Source: Candidatus Caldarchaeum subterraneum
GTDB taxonomy: Archaea > Thermoproteota > Nitrososphaeria_A > Caldarchaeales > Caldarchaeaceae
DNA length: 64,000 bases
Direction: 5' to 3'
NCBI GenBank assembly: GCA_000270325.1
Contig: BA000048.1
Location: 1,539,481 to 1,603,480, forward strand
Made by a program: the position numbers and the translations under genes. Positions 33,281 through 43,091 of this stretch are shown in pieces. A model generated the notes under the pieces. The model was not told the origin of the DNA. It did no database searches and was given only the letters and a program-made list of their open reading frames with translations. Every line of letters begins with the position of its first letter. Position 1 is the stretch's first letter.

Positions 33281-35608
33281 ATGGCGTCCTCTCCAACTAT
33301 ACAGGAGAAGTCTTGGAACCCACAGTTCGAGAAAGAAATTTTACGGCTGTGGGAGAAGGAAGACCTTTACAGGTTTAACATAAGATCGCGCAGGAAAAAA
33401 TTCGTCATAGATACACCACCACCCTATCCCAGCGGTCGGCCATGGCACATAGGAGCCGCTGCGCATTATAGCCAAATCGACATGATAGCTCGCACAGCCC
33501 GTATGATGGGCTACATGACGCTTTTCCCGATAGGAATAGACCGCAACGGCTTACCCGTGGAAATATACACCGAGAAAAAATACGGCATCGCTATACGCGA
33601 CACGCCACGTGAAAAGTTCATCGAGCTATGCAAAACTTCTCTAGACGAGCTCGAGGCCGAGATGCTGGAGATAATGAAGCGGCTTGGACTTAGCGGCGAC
33701 TTCAAGAACCGTTACCGCACCGACTCTCCGGAATATAGGCGCTTTACACAGAACACATTCATCAAACTCTGGAAGAACGGCCTCGTTTACAGGGCCTCGA
33801 GGCCAAACAACTACTGCCCTATGTGTGGAACAACTATCGCGGACGCCGAGGTTGAATACGAGGATTTGCCTTCAACACTGCACTATGTCAAGTTTCCGCT
33901 CGAGAATGGAGGATACATTCCCATAGCTACCACGAGACCCGAGCTCATACCCGCGTGCGCAGCCGTGATCTACAACCCCGCTGACAGCCGCTACGCCCAC
34001 CTCGAAAACAAAACCGCCACCACCCCCCTCTTCGGAGATAAAGTGCCTATAATCGCTCGTCCCGAGGCTAAGCCGGACTTTGGAACAGGCGCGGTCATGG
34101 TCTGTAGCTACGGCGACCACACCGATGTACGTCTCTTCAGAGAGCTTAAGCTGCCTGAGAAAATAGTTATAACATTGGAGGGGAGAATGAATGAGAACGC
34201 CGGATTCCTAAAGGGGCTGAGGGTTGAGGAAGCACGCAAAGCAATCGTGGAGAAACTAATAGATGCGGGCTATTACATCAAATCAGAGAACATAATACAC
34301 TCTACACCAGTATGCGAAAGAAGCAAAACACCTATCGAGATAATACCCATGGATGAATACTACCTAAATCAGCTGGATTTCCTCGATGACTTGAGAAAAA
34401 TCGCGCATGAAATGGAGTTCCTGCCTGAGCATTCTCGCCAGCTTCTGCTCAACTGGATTGACTCAGTCTCAATAGACTGGCCTATTTCGAGGCGAAGGTA
34501 CTACGCTACTGAGGTCCCTGTTTGGTACTGTAATTCATGCGGGACACCCGTTTTACCCGACGATGGGCAATATCATCAGCCTTGGAGAGAGAAGGCTCCT
34601 GTTGAACGTTGTCCCAAATGCGGCTCAACATCATTCAGAGGTGATGAGAGGACATTCGACACATGGATGGACTCGAGTATTTCGCCGCTATTCGTGATAA
34701 GCGACAGAAAAACGGGGAAAATTCACGAGAGTCTATATCCTGTATCCATCAGGCCGCAGGGGAAGGAGATTGTGCGAACATGGCTCTATTACACCGTGCT
34801 CCGGTGCTATCTATTGACTGGGAAGAGGCCGTTTAACAAAGTTTGGATAAGCGGCCTCGGCCTGGATGAGCATGGTGAAAAGATGAGTAAGAGCAAGGGA
34901 AACGTGATTGACCCGATGCCCATCCTCGAAAAGTATGGTGCGGACTGTTTCCGCTTCTGGAACGCTCAGGAGGCGAGTCTCGGAGAGGATTTCAGGATAT
35001 CGGAGGCACGGATTGCCAGCGTGGGCAAATTCCTCTCTAAGCTCTGGAACCTCGCAAAATATGTTTCAATGTTTCCGAAGCCCAGTAGAGCCACGCTTAC
35101 CCCAACGGATAGATGGATTCTCGCAGAGCTTTCGAAAACAGTTGAGACCTGCCTCGCCGGCTACGAAGGCTTCAACTTCTTCATCCCCTCAAACGAGATA
35201 CGCCGATTCATCTGGAACATTTTTGCCTCTCACTATGTTGAGATGTCGAAGCCACGTGCCTACGGGCAGGGATTCACTGAGTCTGAGCAGAAATCAGCCT
35301 TCTACACCCTGCACACAGTCTTGCGAACAACGCTTCTGCTACTTGCGCCAATTACACCATTCATAACAGACTACATCTGGAGAAGGCTCTACGGCGGGAA
35401 GAGCATTCATCTGGAGCGTTTCCCAAAACCCGCATGGCCGAAAACCCTCACAAAATACACTGAACCACTCACAGAGTTTAACTCAGCCGTCTGGGCAAAG
35501 AAAAAGTCGCTCAACCTCTCATTAAGGGATGAGATAAGTTACGAGATTCCAGCCGAGCTGAAGATTTTTGAGAAAGACCTGCGAGCCATGCACAGGATAG
35601 TGGGTTGA
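33281..35608 (+). CDS. valS: Valyl-tRNA synthetase
   Basis: Class I synthetase with PPPYPSGRPWHIG as the HIGH motif (about 46-58) and GEKMSKSKGNVIDP as KMSKS. An editing domain (about 200-330) and an anticodon-binding helical domain (after about 600) are present. Zinc Cys pairs occur in CPMCG, CNSCG and CPKCG. Archaeal ValRS has the PPP-x-x-SG opening, which separates it from IleRS and LeuRS. Length of 775 is a little short for the family. It ends with a TTGA overlap into the Nudix gene. Confidence 0.92.
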   Translation: MASSPTIQEKSWNPQFEKEILRLWEKEDLYRFNIRSRRKKFVIDTPPPYPSGRPWHIGAAAHYSQIDMIARTARMMGYMTLFPIGIDRNGLPVEIYTEKKYGIAIRDTPREKFIELCKTSLDELEAEMLEIMKRLGLSGDFKNRYRTDSPEYRRFTQNTFIKLWKNGLVYRASRPNNYCPMCGTTIADAEVEYEDLPSTLHYVKFPLENGGYIPIATTRPELIPACAAVIYNPADSRYAHLENKTATTPLFGDKVPIIARPEAKPDFGTGAVMVCSYGDHTDVRLFRELKLPEKIVITLEGRMNENAGFLKGLRVEEARKAIVEKLIDAGYYIKSENIIHSTPVCERSKTPIEIIPMDEYYLNQLDFLDDLRKIAHEMEFLPEHSRQLLLNWIDSVSIDWPISRRRYYATEVPVWYCNSCGTPVLPDDGQYHQPWREKAPVERCPKCGSTSFRGDERTFDTWMDSSISPLFVISDRKTGKIHESLYPVSIRPQGKEIVRTWLYYTVLRCYLLTGKRPFNKVWISGLGLDEHGEKMSKSKGNVIDPMPILEKYGADCFRFWNAQEASLGEDFRISEARIASVGKFLSKLWNLAKYVSMFPKPSRATLTPTDRWILAELSKTVETCLAGYEGFNFFIPSNEIRRFIWNIFASHYVEMSKPRAYGQGFTESEQKSAFYTLHTVLRTTLLLLAPITPFITDYIWRRLYGGKSIHLERFPKPAWPKTLTKYTEPLTEFNSAVWAKKKSLNLSLRDEISYEIPAELKIFEKDLRAMHRIVG

Positions 35609-36093
35609 ACACGCCTGAGTTAACCGTCGGAGCATTCATCATAGACGATAGTGGCAAGCTTCTTCTTGTCGTCAGCCCAAAATGGGGATACCTCTACTCG
35701 ATACCGGGCGGCCATGTTGACCATGGGGAAAAGATTTTCCAAGCGGTTGTGAGGGAGGCTTGGGAGGAGGTTGGGCTCAAGGTCAAACCTGTACGGGTCA
35801 TCGCTGTGCAAGAAGTGATTAATCCACGGCATTTCAAGTCCCGTCGGAGACATTTTGTCTTCGTCGACGTCTTATGCAAAGCTCTAAACGACAGGGTTTT
35901 GGTCGACGGTGAGGAGATAGTTGGATACATTTGGAAAGAGCCGGGTCATGCATTTGAGCTTCCCATGGAGAGTTACACAAGGCGGCTCGTAAAATTCTAT
36001 GTCCACAGCAAGGGCGATTCTATTTTGTTCGCTTTAGACGGCTGGCGACAAGTGCTAAAACAAGAACAGCGACAGCTAAGGTGGTTGCTGTGA
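35605..36093 (+). CDS. Nudix hydrolase
   Basis: A complete Nudix box spans residues 36-58 (GHVDHGEKIF...REAWEEVGL; catalytic Arg-Glu and Glu-Glu intact). Substrate may be a nucleotide or ADP-ribose; the sequence does not say. The TTG start overlaps the ValRS stop. The last 74 bp overlap the convergent secreted-protein gene, an unusually long overlap, so the C-terminal 25 residues may not be conserved. Confidence 0.87.
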   Translation: MNTPELTVGAFIIDDSGKLLLVVSPKWGYLYSIPGGHVDHGEKIFQAVVREAWEEVGLKVKPVRVIAVQEVINPRHFKSRRRHFVFVDVLCKALNDRVLVDGEEIVGYIWKEPGHAFELPMESYTRRLVKFYVHSKGDSILFALDGWRQVLKQEQRQLRWLL

Positions 36094-37240
36094 ACTCGTT
36101 TTCTCTACCTAACAAGCTTGGGATGGATATTAGGTATGAGAGTGATGAGGATGACCCTATCAAGACAACTTTGGTTGACCAACTGGGAATGTATAGAACA
36201 ATCTCGAGACCTCCGCCCGTGACCGCAAGAAAATAGGCTGGCTTATCTAATTCGCCCGACAGCACCTCAGACACCGATGTGGCGAGTTTGGCGGGCTCTC
36301 CGTCGACTCGGACAGAAACATCCCGTGGGAAATATTCTCGTTGAATAGATTTGTCTACATCTAAGATGATTAGCCGGCCTTGCTCAGACGAATCCGATGA
36401 CAGAACAAGTCTTATGAAGCCGCGGTCAAACCCCTGTTCGACGACCTTTACATCGTACTCGGTTTTTTCAAGCTGTCTTTGTGTGTTTGTTTTTCTGAGG
36501 CTGAGTATGGCGCCGATTCCGATGTTTTCTCCCACTAGTAACTGTTTTTCCTGCTCAGATGGTTGAAGGTTTCTCTCTGACTCTTTTTGAATGATGATGG
36601 TGTTGCCTAGGCTGATGTAGATGCTTCTGGATAAGGTGGTCGTTTGGTTGCTGTATGTCCCTGTTTCCTGTGTTACATAGATTTTCACTTCCCCTCTGGA
36701 TGTTGTCACCGTTGCTATGCTGACCTCCATCTGCCGCCCATCTACTTCGCCTCCCTTAATGACGCGAACATCAACCCCCCTACCCTTCAAAACATTCCCA
36801 ACGGCCTCAACCAACACAGATGCCTTCGTGAACGAGTCCCGGCTCTTTCCTTCTAAAACTGCCACAGACTCCTGCTGAAGAAGCTGCTCAGCCGCGTCGA
36901 GAAGATAGGAGGCCATGCCCTCTAGCTTCTGTTCAAGCCTCAAACCATATATCTCGTCGAGGACCATCACTCCCTGTCTACCTGTCTGCGGGTCGGTTTG
37001 GTAAACGTTCCAGAGAAACTCTAGCAAACGTCTCAGAGTCGACAAGTCGCGGCTCTGCCCCGCTATCTGTACGTAGGAGGTGATGTTGGGAAGCTCGACA
37101 CCTTCCGCGGAGAAGCTGGCTATATAGTCGGAAACACTTTTAACAAATGGTGTCTTTTCCTCAGCCCAAGAAATGGTGGCGGATAAGAGGACCATTGTTA
37201 ACAGCAGTGTACATGTCGCCACCTTGGGTGCTCTGCTCAC
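36020..37240 (-). CDS. Secreted, C-terminally membrane-anchored protein of unknown function
   Basis: This 406-residue protein has a signal peptide (about 1-26, ending ISWA) and a single C-terminal helix (TTLAVAVLVLALVASRL) with a basic tail, so almost all of it is outside the cell. The exterior part contains a helical segment (about 60-150) and a beta-rich region. It is divergent from a membrane-bound HTH regulator, with a palindrome between them. I do not recognise a family. Confidence 0.78.
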   Translation of the reverse strand: MSRAPKVATCTLLLTMVLLSATISWAEEKTPFVKSVSDYIASFSAEGVELPNITSYVQIAGQSRDLSTLRRLLEFLWNVYQTDPQTGRQGVMVLDEIYGLRLEQKLEGMASYLLDAAEQLLQQESVAVLEGKSRDSFTKASVLVEAVGNVLKGRGVDVRVIKGGEVDGRQMEVSIATVTTSRGEVKIYVTQETGTYSNQTTTLSRSIYISLGNTIIIQKESERNLQPSEQEKQLLVGENIGIGAILSLRKTNTQRQLEKTEYDVKVVEQGFDRGFIRLVLSSDSSEQGRLIILDVDKSIQREYFPRDVSVRVDGEPAKLATSVSEVLSGELDKPAYFLAVTGGGLEIVLYIPSWSTKVVLIGSSSSLSYLISIPSLLGRENEFTATTLAVAVLVLALVASRLKRTK

Positions 37241-37285
37241 GTCCTTGTGGCTATTATCTAGCCCCTCTATATATTGGATTAATGT

Positions 37286-37299
37286 TCTAACAAGTTAGA
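37286..37299. promoter_or_regulatory. Palindrome TCTAAC-AA-GTTAGA between divergent genes
   Basis: A perfect 6+2+6 inverted repeat lies midway between the probable TATA boxes of the secreted-protein gene (about 37266-37276) and the HTH-membrane gene (about 37303-37315). It is well placed to be the operator for both. Confidence 0.5.
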
Positions 37300-37342
37300 G
37301 AGAAACATTTTTAGTCGGCGTTCTCGAAACTAGAGATACACC

Positions 37343-38206
37343 ATGGGGCAGGAAGAAAACCTAGATTTAGTTAGTGGGTCTAAATCATTAGAACCAAAGG
37401 ATGAGAAGCTCCTCTTTTACAGTTTGCTGAAGAACCCGGTTAGAAGGCAGATTATAACCCTCTTGAAGGAGAACGGCTCTATGGCCGCTTCAGACCTTAA
37501 AAAGCTTCTTGGTATAAGCGTCGGCACCCTCTACTACCATCTGGAGTTTATGCAGCCTTTCGTGGTCAAGACCGATAAGCGGAGATACCGGTTGAGCGAA
37601 AAGGGGCTTAGGCTGGTGGATTCGATGAAGGTCAGTGATTTTCTGGCGGAGACGAGTGTAGCCGAGCCTGCGGGAGTTAGAAAGTATGTTTACGCTTTCA
37701 CCCTTAATCCTCTGCTTCAAAGGATTCAGCTGACAAACACCACGCTTGTCCCGGTTTCACTGGCCTCGGCCATGGTTTATCTTTTACTTTCATGGCGTCT
37801 TTCGAATAGTCAGCTTATTCTCCATTTTAGGCCAGTGGGTTTTCCTGAGTTGGCGCTTCTCTACGCCGTCGGAAACTTGGTTTTTTTGATTGTTTTGATG
37901 CTGGTTGCCGGTTTTTTGACGACGTTTAAAAAGGGTGGAGAGGGGCTAATTGCTGCGACGGTTCCTTTGGCTCTTACGCCATCCAACCTTCTTTTGACTG
38001 TTTTCGCTGTCTTCTCAGGTTTTGGGCTTCTTGGTAACGGTTGGTTCGGCACAGTTTCCTTCGGAGTCTACGTGTTTTTCCACGTTTGGCAGATGGCCGC
38101 GCTGGCAGCTGTGCTGGTGAGCGCAAAGGGCGTTAGCTGGGAGAAAGCCGTCGCCGCCGTTGTCGCCTTGTCCTACATCAGCCTGTTTCTTTCACAGAAC
38201 TTATAA
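37343..38206 (+). CDS. ArsR-type HTH fused to a multi-helix membrane domain
   Basis: Residues 20-90 form a winged HTH (LLFYSLLKNPVRRQIITLLKENGS, then LKKLLGISVGTLYYHLEFM). Residues about 110-287 form a membrane domain with five or six helices resembling Yip1-type domains. Direct HTH-membrane fusions are one-component membrane sensors in archaea. The divergent secreted protein and the palindrome between them suggest a local signalling pair, which is inference. Confidence 0.83.
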   Translation: MGQEENLDLVSGSKSLEPKDEKLLFYSLLKNPVRRQIITLLKENGSMAASDLKKLLGISVGTLYYHLEFMQPFVVKTDKRRYRLSEKGLRLVDSMKVSDFLAETSVAEPAGVRKYVYAFTLNPLLQRIQLTNTTLVPVSLASAMVYLLLSWRLSNSQLILHFRPVGFPELALLYAVGNLVFLIVLMLVAGFLTTFKKGGEGLIAATVPLALTPSNLLLTVFAVFSGFGLLGNGWFGTVSFGVYVFFHVWQMAALAAVLVSAKGVSWEKAVAAVVALSYISLFLSQNL

Positions 38207-38232
38207 ATTATGCATAGCGGAAGCGATTTCAA

Positions 38233-39078
38233 ATGAGCTGGCGCGACTTCCTAAACCTCACGAAGCCTAAGATAACTCTTCTAAACATTTTCGCCGCGTC
38301 AGCATCATTCTTATCCGCTGAAGGGAGCCCAGCCAACATGATTCACTTACTGCTTGCAGGATATCTTTCTGTCGGCGGCGCCAGCGCCTTGAACCATTTT
38401 CTCGACGCTGACATCGATTCTAGGATGAGGCGGACATCGGGTAGACCCATTCCTGCGGGGAGAATAAGGCCTAGGACAGCTGCTCTGCTAGGTTCAATTA
38501 TGGTTGCCGCCGCGGTTCTGTATTCCTATGTTATGTACAATCCGTTAACGGCAATCTTCATTTTGTCGGGGGCCTTGGTGTACGTGTTTGTATACACGGT
38601 CTGGCTCAAACGGAGGACTGTGTGGAACATAGTTATCGGAGGTGTTGCAGGGTCTTTTGCTCCTCTCGCTGGATGGTCAGCGGCTGGCCGTGAGATTGAA
38701 GCTTTACCTCTCTTCATGGCTTTGCTTGTGTTTCTCTGGACACCGGGCCATTTCTGGGCCTTGGCATCAAGAGCTGTTAAGGATTATTCAGCTGCAGGCG
38801 TACCGATGCTGCCTGTGGTCTACGGAGTGCAAACAACATCAATAGCGACACTAGTGTCCAACGTGATAGCGGTGGCTGCTGCCCTTCTCATGGCGACCTT
38901 GGTAAGCAACCCGCTCCTCTATCTAGTCATCGCGGCGCCTTTCTCGGCTTGGCTTCTCATCGAAAGCATCAAGCCATGCATAAAATACTCTCCATCAGCC
39001 GCTTGGAGAGCCTTCAAGATCTCCAGCCCATGGCTTTTCATCATATTTGCTGCAATCGCGGCTTCAACTGCTTTATAG
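38233..39078 (+). CDS. ctaB: Protoheme IX farnesyltransferase (heme O synthase)
   Basis: The enzyme adds a farnesyl group to heme B, giving heme O for terminal oxidases. The prenyltransferase motif LNHFLDADIDSRMRRT followed by SGRPIP is at about residues 54-73. About nine helices are visible and a second loop carries KDYSAAGVPMLPVVYG. It starts 26 bp after the HTH-membrane gene. Its presence implies heme-copper oxidase respiration. It overlaps the convergent sfsA by 6 bp. Confidence 0.92.
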   Translation: MSWRDFLNLTKPKITLLNIFAASASFLSAEGSPANMIHLLLAGYLSVGGASALNHFLDADIDSRMRRTSGRPIPAGRIRPRTAALLGSIMVAAAVLYSYVMYNPLTAIFILSGALVYVFVYTVWLKRRTVWNIVIGGVAGSFAPLAGWSAAGREIEALPLFMALLVFLWTPGHFWALASRAVKDYSAAGVPMLPVVYGVQTTSIATLVSNVIAVAAALLMATLVSNPLLYLVIAAPFSAWLLIESIKPCIKYSPSAAWRAFKISSPWLFIIFAAIAASTAL

Positions 39079-39813
39079 CCTAACAGGTAGGTCGGGGTCA
39101 TCAAGGTAGACATCTCCGTCGAGTGTCATGTACAGCTTGATGCAGCGAATTTCAACACCTGCCCGTCTCGCTTTTATCAACAGTGGCCTCATGTCGGGGT
39201 CCCCTTCGTCGCATGGTGTGAAAAAACGTGCATCTGGAAGAGCCGCCACGAAGACAAGGTATGTTTGACAGGTTGCCGCGATTTCGGCAAGTTTTTGGAC
39301 ATGTGTTCTTCCTCGAGTTGAGACTGTGTCAGGATACATCGCAGCGCCGTCTCGGCCGAGATAGGCCGCGGACTTTAGTTCTAGGAACGCCTTTTCGCCG
39401 TTAGACGACAGCAAATAGTCGATTCTGCTCCCCATAAAAAATACTTCTTTTCTGTATCCGCTGAATTTTTGGAGCCATGGTATTAGCCTACGATTGAATG
39501 CCTCTTCAAAGCATCTCGCTTGAAGCCTTGTGTCGACAACAGCGGCTAGACTGCCAACAATCACACCGGCGAGAACCCCAGCGGTCTTAGCGGAAGGCCT
39601 TGGAGTATAGAGGATTGTTGCACCAGGGTAGATAAGGTCATGCAGGCGTCCTGTGTTTGTTAGATGTAAAAAGACTTTTTCCCCGTTGTCTTCAGCCTCC
39701 ACCAGAAACCTGTTAAGCCTGGTCAGGACTCTGGCGCTCCGGACCTCTGTTTTGAGTAAATGGATTGGTTTATCTTTTGTCAAGGGGTATGTAGCTTCGT
39801 GGCTCGGGGCCAA
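39073..39813 (-). CDS. sfsA: SfsA-family protein
   Basis: SfsA-family proteins combine an N-terminal OB-like domain and a PD-(D/E)XK nuclease-like domain. Here the second part has FFMGSRIDYLLSSNGEKAFLELKSAA, with Asp and Glu-x-Lys in the expected places, then MYPDTVSTRGRTHVQKL. A role in DNA binding or cleavage is suspected for the family; its cellular role is not established. The start overlaps the citrate synthase end by 44 bp and a later start is not obvious. Confidence 0.88.
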   Translation of the reverse strand: MAPSHEATYPLTKDKPIHLLKTEVRSARVLTRLNRFLVEAEDNGEKVFLHLTNTGRLHDLIYPGATILYTPRPSAKTAGVLAGVIVGSLAAVVDTRLQARCFEEAFNRRLIPWLQKFSGYRKEVFFMGSRIDYLLSSNGEKAFLELKSAAYLGRDGAAMYPDTVSTRGRTHVQKLAEIAATCQTYLVFVAALPDARFFTPCDEGDPDMRPLLIKARRAGVEIRCIKLYMTLDGDVYLDDPDLPVRL

Positions 39814-40912
39814 CGTACACAGCGCGTGGCCTTATCAACCGGTTATCTCTCCAATACTCCAGAACATGGGCAAGCCATCCAACAGTCCTCGCAGCCGCGA
39901 AGAACGGTGTGAAAATTTCTTTACCTAATCCAAGCAGGTGGAAAACAGGTCCCGAGTATAGGTCGATGTTTGGAAAAATGCTTTTGCCGCCCATGCGCTT
40001 TATCACCGCATTTTCCACAGCTTCGGCAACTTGTAGCAGCGTCTTGTCCCCTCTTTTCTCGGAGAGCTGCTCCAGATATCTCTTGAATATTCTGGCGCGT
40101 GGGTCGAAGCTTCTGTATACACGGTGTCCAAAACCCATTATTCTCCTCTTGGCTGCAAGCTCGTTGGCCACGTATCCGTCGGCCTTGTCGGGAGAACCTA
40201 TGGTCTGCAGCATCTCGAGGGCCCTCTCGTTGGCACCGCCATGCAGCGGCCCCTTCAACGCCCCTATTCCAGCGGAAACAGCCGAGTAAAGGTCCGACAA
40301 GGTAGAGGCCACCACGAGGGCCGCTGTTGTTGATGCGGGCAATTCATGCTCGGCGTGTAAAATGAACGCTACATCCATTATCTTTTCCTCAAGAGGAGAA
40401 GACTTGTTTCCTGTAACCATGTAGAGGAAATTTCCTGCGTGGGAAAGGTCGGACCTTGGTTCAACAGGCTCAAGACCACGGGCCAGCCGATAGGCTGTGG
40501 CGGTTAATGTAGCGACCTTGGAAATTAGTCTGGTGGCGGTTTTCATCCTTGATTCGTCGTCAGTTTTCTCGGCGTCCGGGTCAAAAAGCGATAATAGGTC
40601 TACCCCTGTTTTCAGCCAGCTCATCATGGGAGCAGTTCGGGGCAGGGTCCTAAGAACATCCACAACCTGTCGAGGAAGACTTCTCTCGGAGACAAGCATG
40701 GCGGAAAAATTCTCCAACTCAGTTCTTGTCGGCAATCTACCATGAAGTAGCAGAAAACAGACCTCCTCATACGATGAATATTCGGCCAATTCTTCGATAG
40801 AGTAGCCGACGTAGTAAAGCTTCCCCTTTTCACCATCGATGCTTGATAAACGGGTTTCTTTTATCGCGATGTTTTCTAAACCTTTTTCAACTTTCTCAAA
40901 GCCAGCAGTCAC
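39770..40912 (-). CDS. gltA: Citrate synthase
   Basis: The enzyme condenses oxaloacetate and acetyl-CoA. Active-site elements are GPLHGGANE near residue 217, GFGHRVYRSFDPRA near 257, and FPNIDLYSGP near 312 with the catalytic Asp. Length of 380 is the archaeal short dimeric type. A 2-methylcitrate synthase activity is possible, as in some archaea, but the TCA partner genes in the window favour citrate. Confidence 0.95.
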   Translation of the reverse strand: MTAGFEKVEKGLENIAIKETRLSSIDGEKGKLYYVGYSIEELAEYSSYEEVCFLLLHGRLPTRTELENFSAMLVSERSLPRQVVDVLRTLPRTAPMMSWLKTGVDLLSLFDPDAEKTDDESRMKTATRLISKVATLTATAYRLARGLEPVEPRSDLSHAGNFLYMVTGNKSSPLEEKIMDVAFILHAEHELPASTTAALVVASTLSDLYSAVSAGIGALKGPLHGGANERALEMLQTIGSPDKADGYVANELAAKRRIMGFGHRVYRSFDPRARIFKRYLEQLSEKRGDKTLLQVAEAVENAVIKRMGGKSIFPNIDLYSGPVFHLLGLGKEIFTPFFAAARTVGWLAHVLEYWRDNRLIRPRAVYVGPEPRSYIPLDKR

Positions 40913-40949
40913 AGAGTTATGAATAGACGGTTCACAATAAATAGATGAA

Positions 40950-42656
40950 TCACATGGCGTGTGAGAGCTTTTCTTTCACTATGTCACGGACTCGGCGGCG
41001 CAGCATTTTTCCCACGAGAGACTTGGGCAGCTCGTCCACCAGAATAATCTCGGATGGTCTCTTGTATTCGGCGAGCTTGCTATGACAGAGTTCATGAAGA
41101 GTTTTGACCTGTTCTGGGCCGTATCCAGGCTTCAAAACAACGGCGGCGACAATCTTCTCTCCTACAACAGGGTCAGGTATACCGACAACCGCCGCCTCTT
41201 TAACCGCGTCTGACTCATAGAGAACTTTTTCAATCTCTGCTGGAAAGACTGTGAATCCTTTGTGTTTGATGATGTCTTTGGCTCTCTCGGTGAAGTAGAA
41301 GTAGCCGTCGCTGTCCATCTGCCCCATGTCCCCTGTTCTCAGCCATTTTCTCCCGGCCTCGTAAAGGAAGACGTTGCTGTTATCTTGGCCAAGGTAACCC
41401 TGCATCACCTGTGGCCCAGATACGATAATTTCACCGACTTCGCCCGGTCCCAGAAACTCCCTAGTCTCCGGATTTATGATTGCGGCGAGAGTTGACGGAA
41501 TAGGTATGCCGAAGGAGCCTCTTTTCACCTTATCAGGCGGATTCACATGCGTCACCGGCGAGGCCTCAGACAACCCATAACCCTCCACGATTTTTCTCCC
41601 GAACTTCTTTTCAAAATTTTCAGCCACCTCGGGCGGAAGCATGTCAGCACCCGAAATCACCATCTTGAGTTTAGGATACCTGAGCTGGTCTGCGAGCCTA
41701 TGGTTAGACATTAGGTTGAACAACGTCGGGACTCCGGGGAAAATGGTCACATCATACTTCTCCAAATCTCTCATGAATTTCTCCAGCTCAAGCCTCGGAA
41801 AAACCACCAGCGTGTTGCCCATCAGCAGGCCGGCGCCCAGTATAACGCTCTGTCCATAGATATGGTAAAACGGTAGAAGAGCCGCGAAACGCTCATTAGC
41901 TTCATCAAGATAGGGCCTGATGAACTCATACATTTGGAAGATGTTGGATACGATGTTGTGGTGGGTCAGCATCACACCCTTTGGAAAACCTGTTGTGCCG
42001 CCTGTGAACTGAATCGAGGCGAGGTCCTTCTCCGGGTTGACATCGGCTTCAATCCTTTCAACAGGGCCAGATATCATCTCGACGTAGCTCATGATAGATG
42101 AGTTGCTTGGCAACTGTTTGGAGGGGATCTTCTTCAAAATTTTTCCAAGGGTTCTTTTGAGGGCGGGTAAATGGTCTGCTATGTTTGTGACAACAACGTG
42201 TTTGACAGTTGTTTCGCCCAGGGCACCCATCACCTCGTCTATGAATAGGTCTAGTGTGACGATTACCTTGGCTTCGGAGAGTTTGGCAAGTTCTTTTATC
42301 TCCTGACCTGTGCTGAGTGGATTGACTGGAACAACCGTGGCACCCGTCTTTAAGATTCCGTAGTATGAGACGATGAATTGTATGCTGTTGGGGAGGACTA
42401 TCATCACGCGGCTTCCTTTACCGACTCCGAGCTTCCTTAGAGCTGATGCAAACCTGTCGCTGAAGTTTTTCAGCGCCTCGAAGGTTACCGGCGTGTCGAG
42501 AAAAATTGCCGCCACCTTTTTGGGATACTTTGAGCAGGTATCGTCAAATAACTGGTGAAGAGGAACAAGTGGAGCCGTTATGTTTGGGTTAACCTTGCTG
42601 TGGTAAAACCTTGTCCAAGGCCTACTGAGAACAAACTCTAAACCATTCATTTTCAA
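40950..42656 (-). CDS. AMP-forming acyl-CoA synthetase (long-chain fatty-acid-CoA ligase type)
   Basis: A member of the adenylate-forming superfamily: FTGGTTGFPKGVMLTHHN is the A3 motif, GYGLSEASPVTH is A5, RTGDMGQMDSDGYFYFTERAKD is A7-A8, and KSLVGKMLRR carries the C-terminal catalytic Lys. Length of 568 and the absence of extra domains fit fatty-acid or similar carboxylate activation. The substrate is not determined by sequence alone. It lies next to citrate synthase on the same strand. Confidence 0.88.
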   Translation of the reverse strand: MKMNGLEFVLSRPWTRFYHSKVNPNITAPLVPLHQLFDDTCSKYPKKVAAIFLDTPVTFEALKNFSDRFASALRKLGVGKGSRVMIVLPNSIQFIVSYYGILKTGATVVPVNPLSTGQEIKELAKLSEAKVIVTLDLFIDEVMGALGETTVKHVVVTNIADHLPALKRTLGKILKKIPSKQLPSNSSIMSYVEMISGPVERIEADVNPEKDLASIQFTGGTTGFPKGVMLTHHNIVSNIFQMYEFIRPYLDEANERFAALLPFYHIYGQSVILGAGLLMGNTLVVFPRLELEKFMRDLEKYDVTIFPGVPTLFNLMSNHRLADQLRYPKLKMVISGADMLPPEVAENFEKKFGRKIVEGYGLSEASPVTHVNPPDKVKRGSFGIPIPSTLAAIINPETREFLGPGEVGEIIVSGPQVMQGYLGQDNSNVFLYEAGRKWLRTGDMGQMDSDGYFYFTERAKDIIKHKGFTVFPAEIEKVLYESDAVKEAAVVGIPDPVVGEKIVAAVVLKPGYGPEQVKTLHELCHSKLAEYKRPSEIILVDELPKSLVGKMLRRRVRDIVKEKLSHAM

Positions 42657-42728
42657 CCCAATATCTACGGCTAAGTGCTTAAAAATCTATCGCGAAACCT
42701 TAAATGGACATCAGGCGCTGAAAAATGC

Positions 42729-43091
42729 ATGGTTGAAATCGTTCACCAGCCCGTGAAGGAGCTTGTTATCATGGAGTATATCCGTTTTCCTTCGGCTGAG
42801 GAGCTTGTGCGGAACATGCTGCTTCCTCCGGGTCAGCCCGCTGTGCTTTACTGGGCTGAGGGGGTAGTCTTTCTCCCCATCCCTGTTCCGACTAACAACG
42901 CCAAGGTTGTGGAGGAGCTGTTGAACGGCCGCGTCTTCTGGATGAGCGTATCCTTCGCACCTATGGCGAACTATTCATCCATGCTTAGTGTCGAGAAAGG
43001 GCCCGAAGCCATGGTGATAAACGTGTCAAGAAGCAGTCTCCTGACACAGGTTGCGAGATGGCTCAAATCAAAGCTTTCGGCGAGCGAATAG
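42729..43091 (+). CDS. Conserved-looking small protein, unknown function
   Basis: The 120-residue protein (from Met at 42729, MVEIVHQPVKELVIMEY) has alternating strands and helices (YIRFPSAEELVRNMLLPP, LYWAEGVVFLPIPVP, GRVFWMSVSFAP) and no motif I know. A start at 42675 would place 18 odd residues in front. It overlaps the end of the convergent methyltransferase by 24 bp. Confidence 0.6.
   Translation: MVEIVHQPVKELVIMEYIRFPSAEELVRNMLLPPGQPAVLYWAEGVVFLPIPVPTNNAKVVEELLNGRVFWMSVSFAPMANYSSMLSVEKGPEAMVINVSRSSLLTQVARWLKSKLSASE

Noticed and set aside
36020-36093. A frameshift in the Nudix gene causing the 74-bp overlap
   Set aside because: No alternative frame gives an earlier stop with a better C-terminus, and the convergent protein ends in a normal helix and basic tail.
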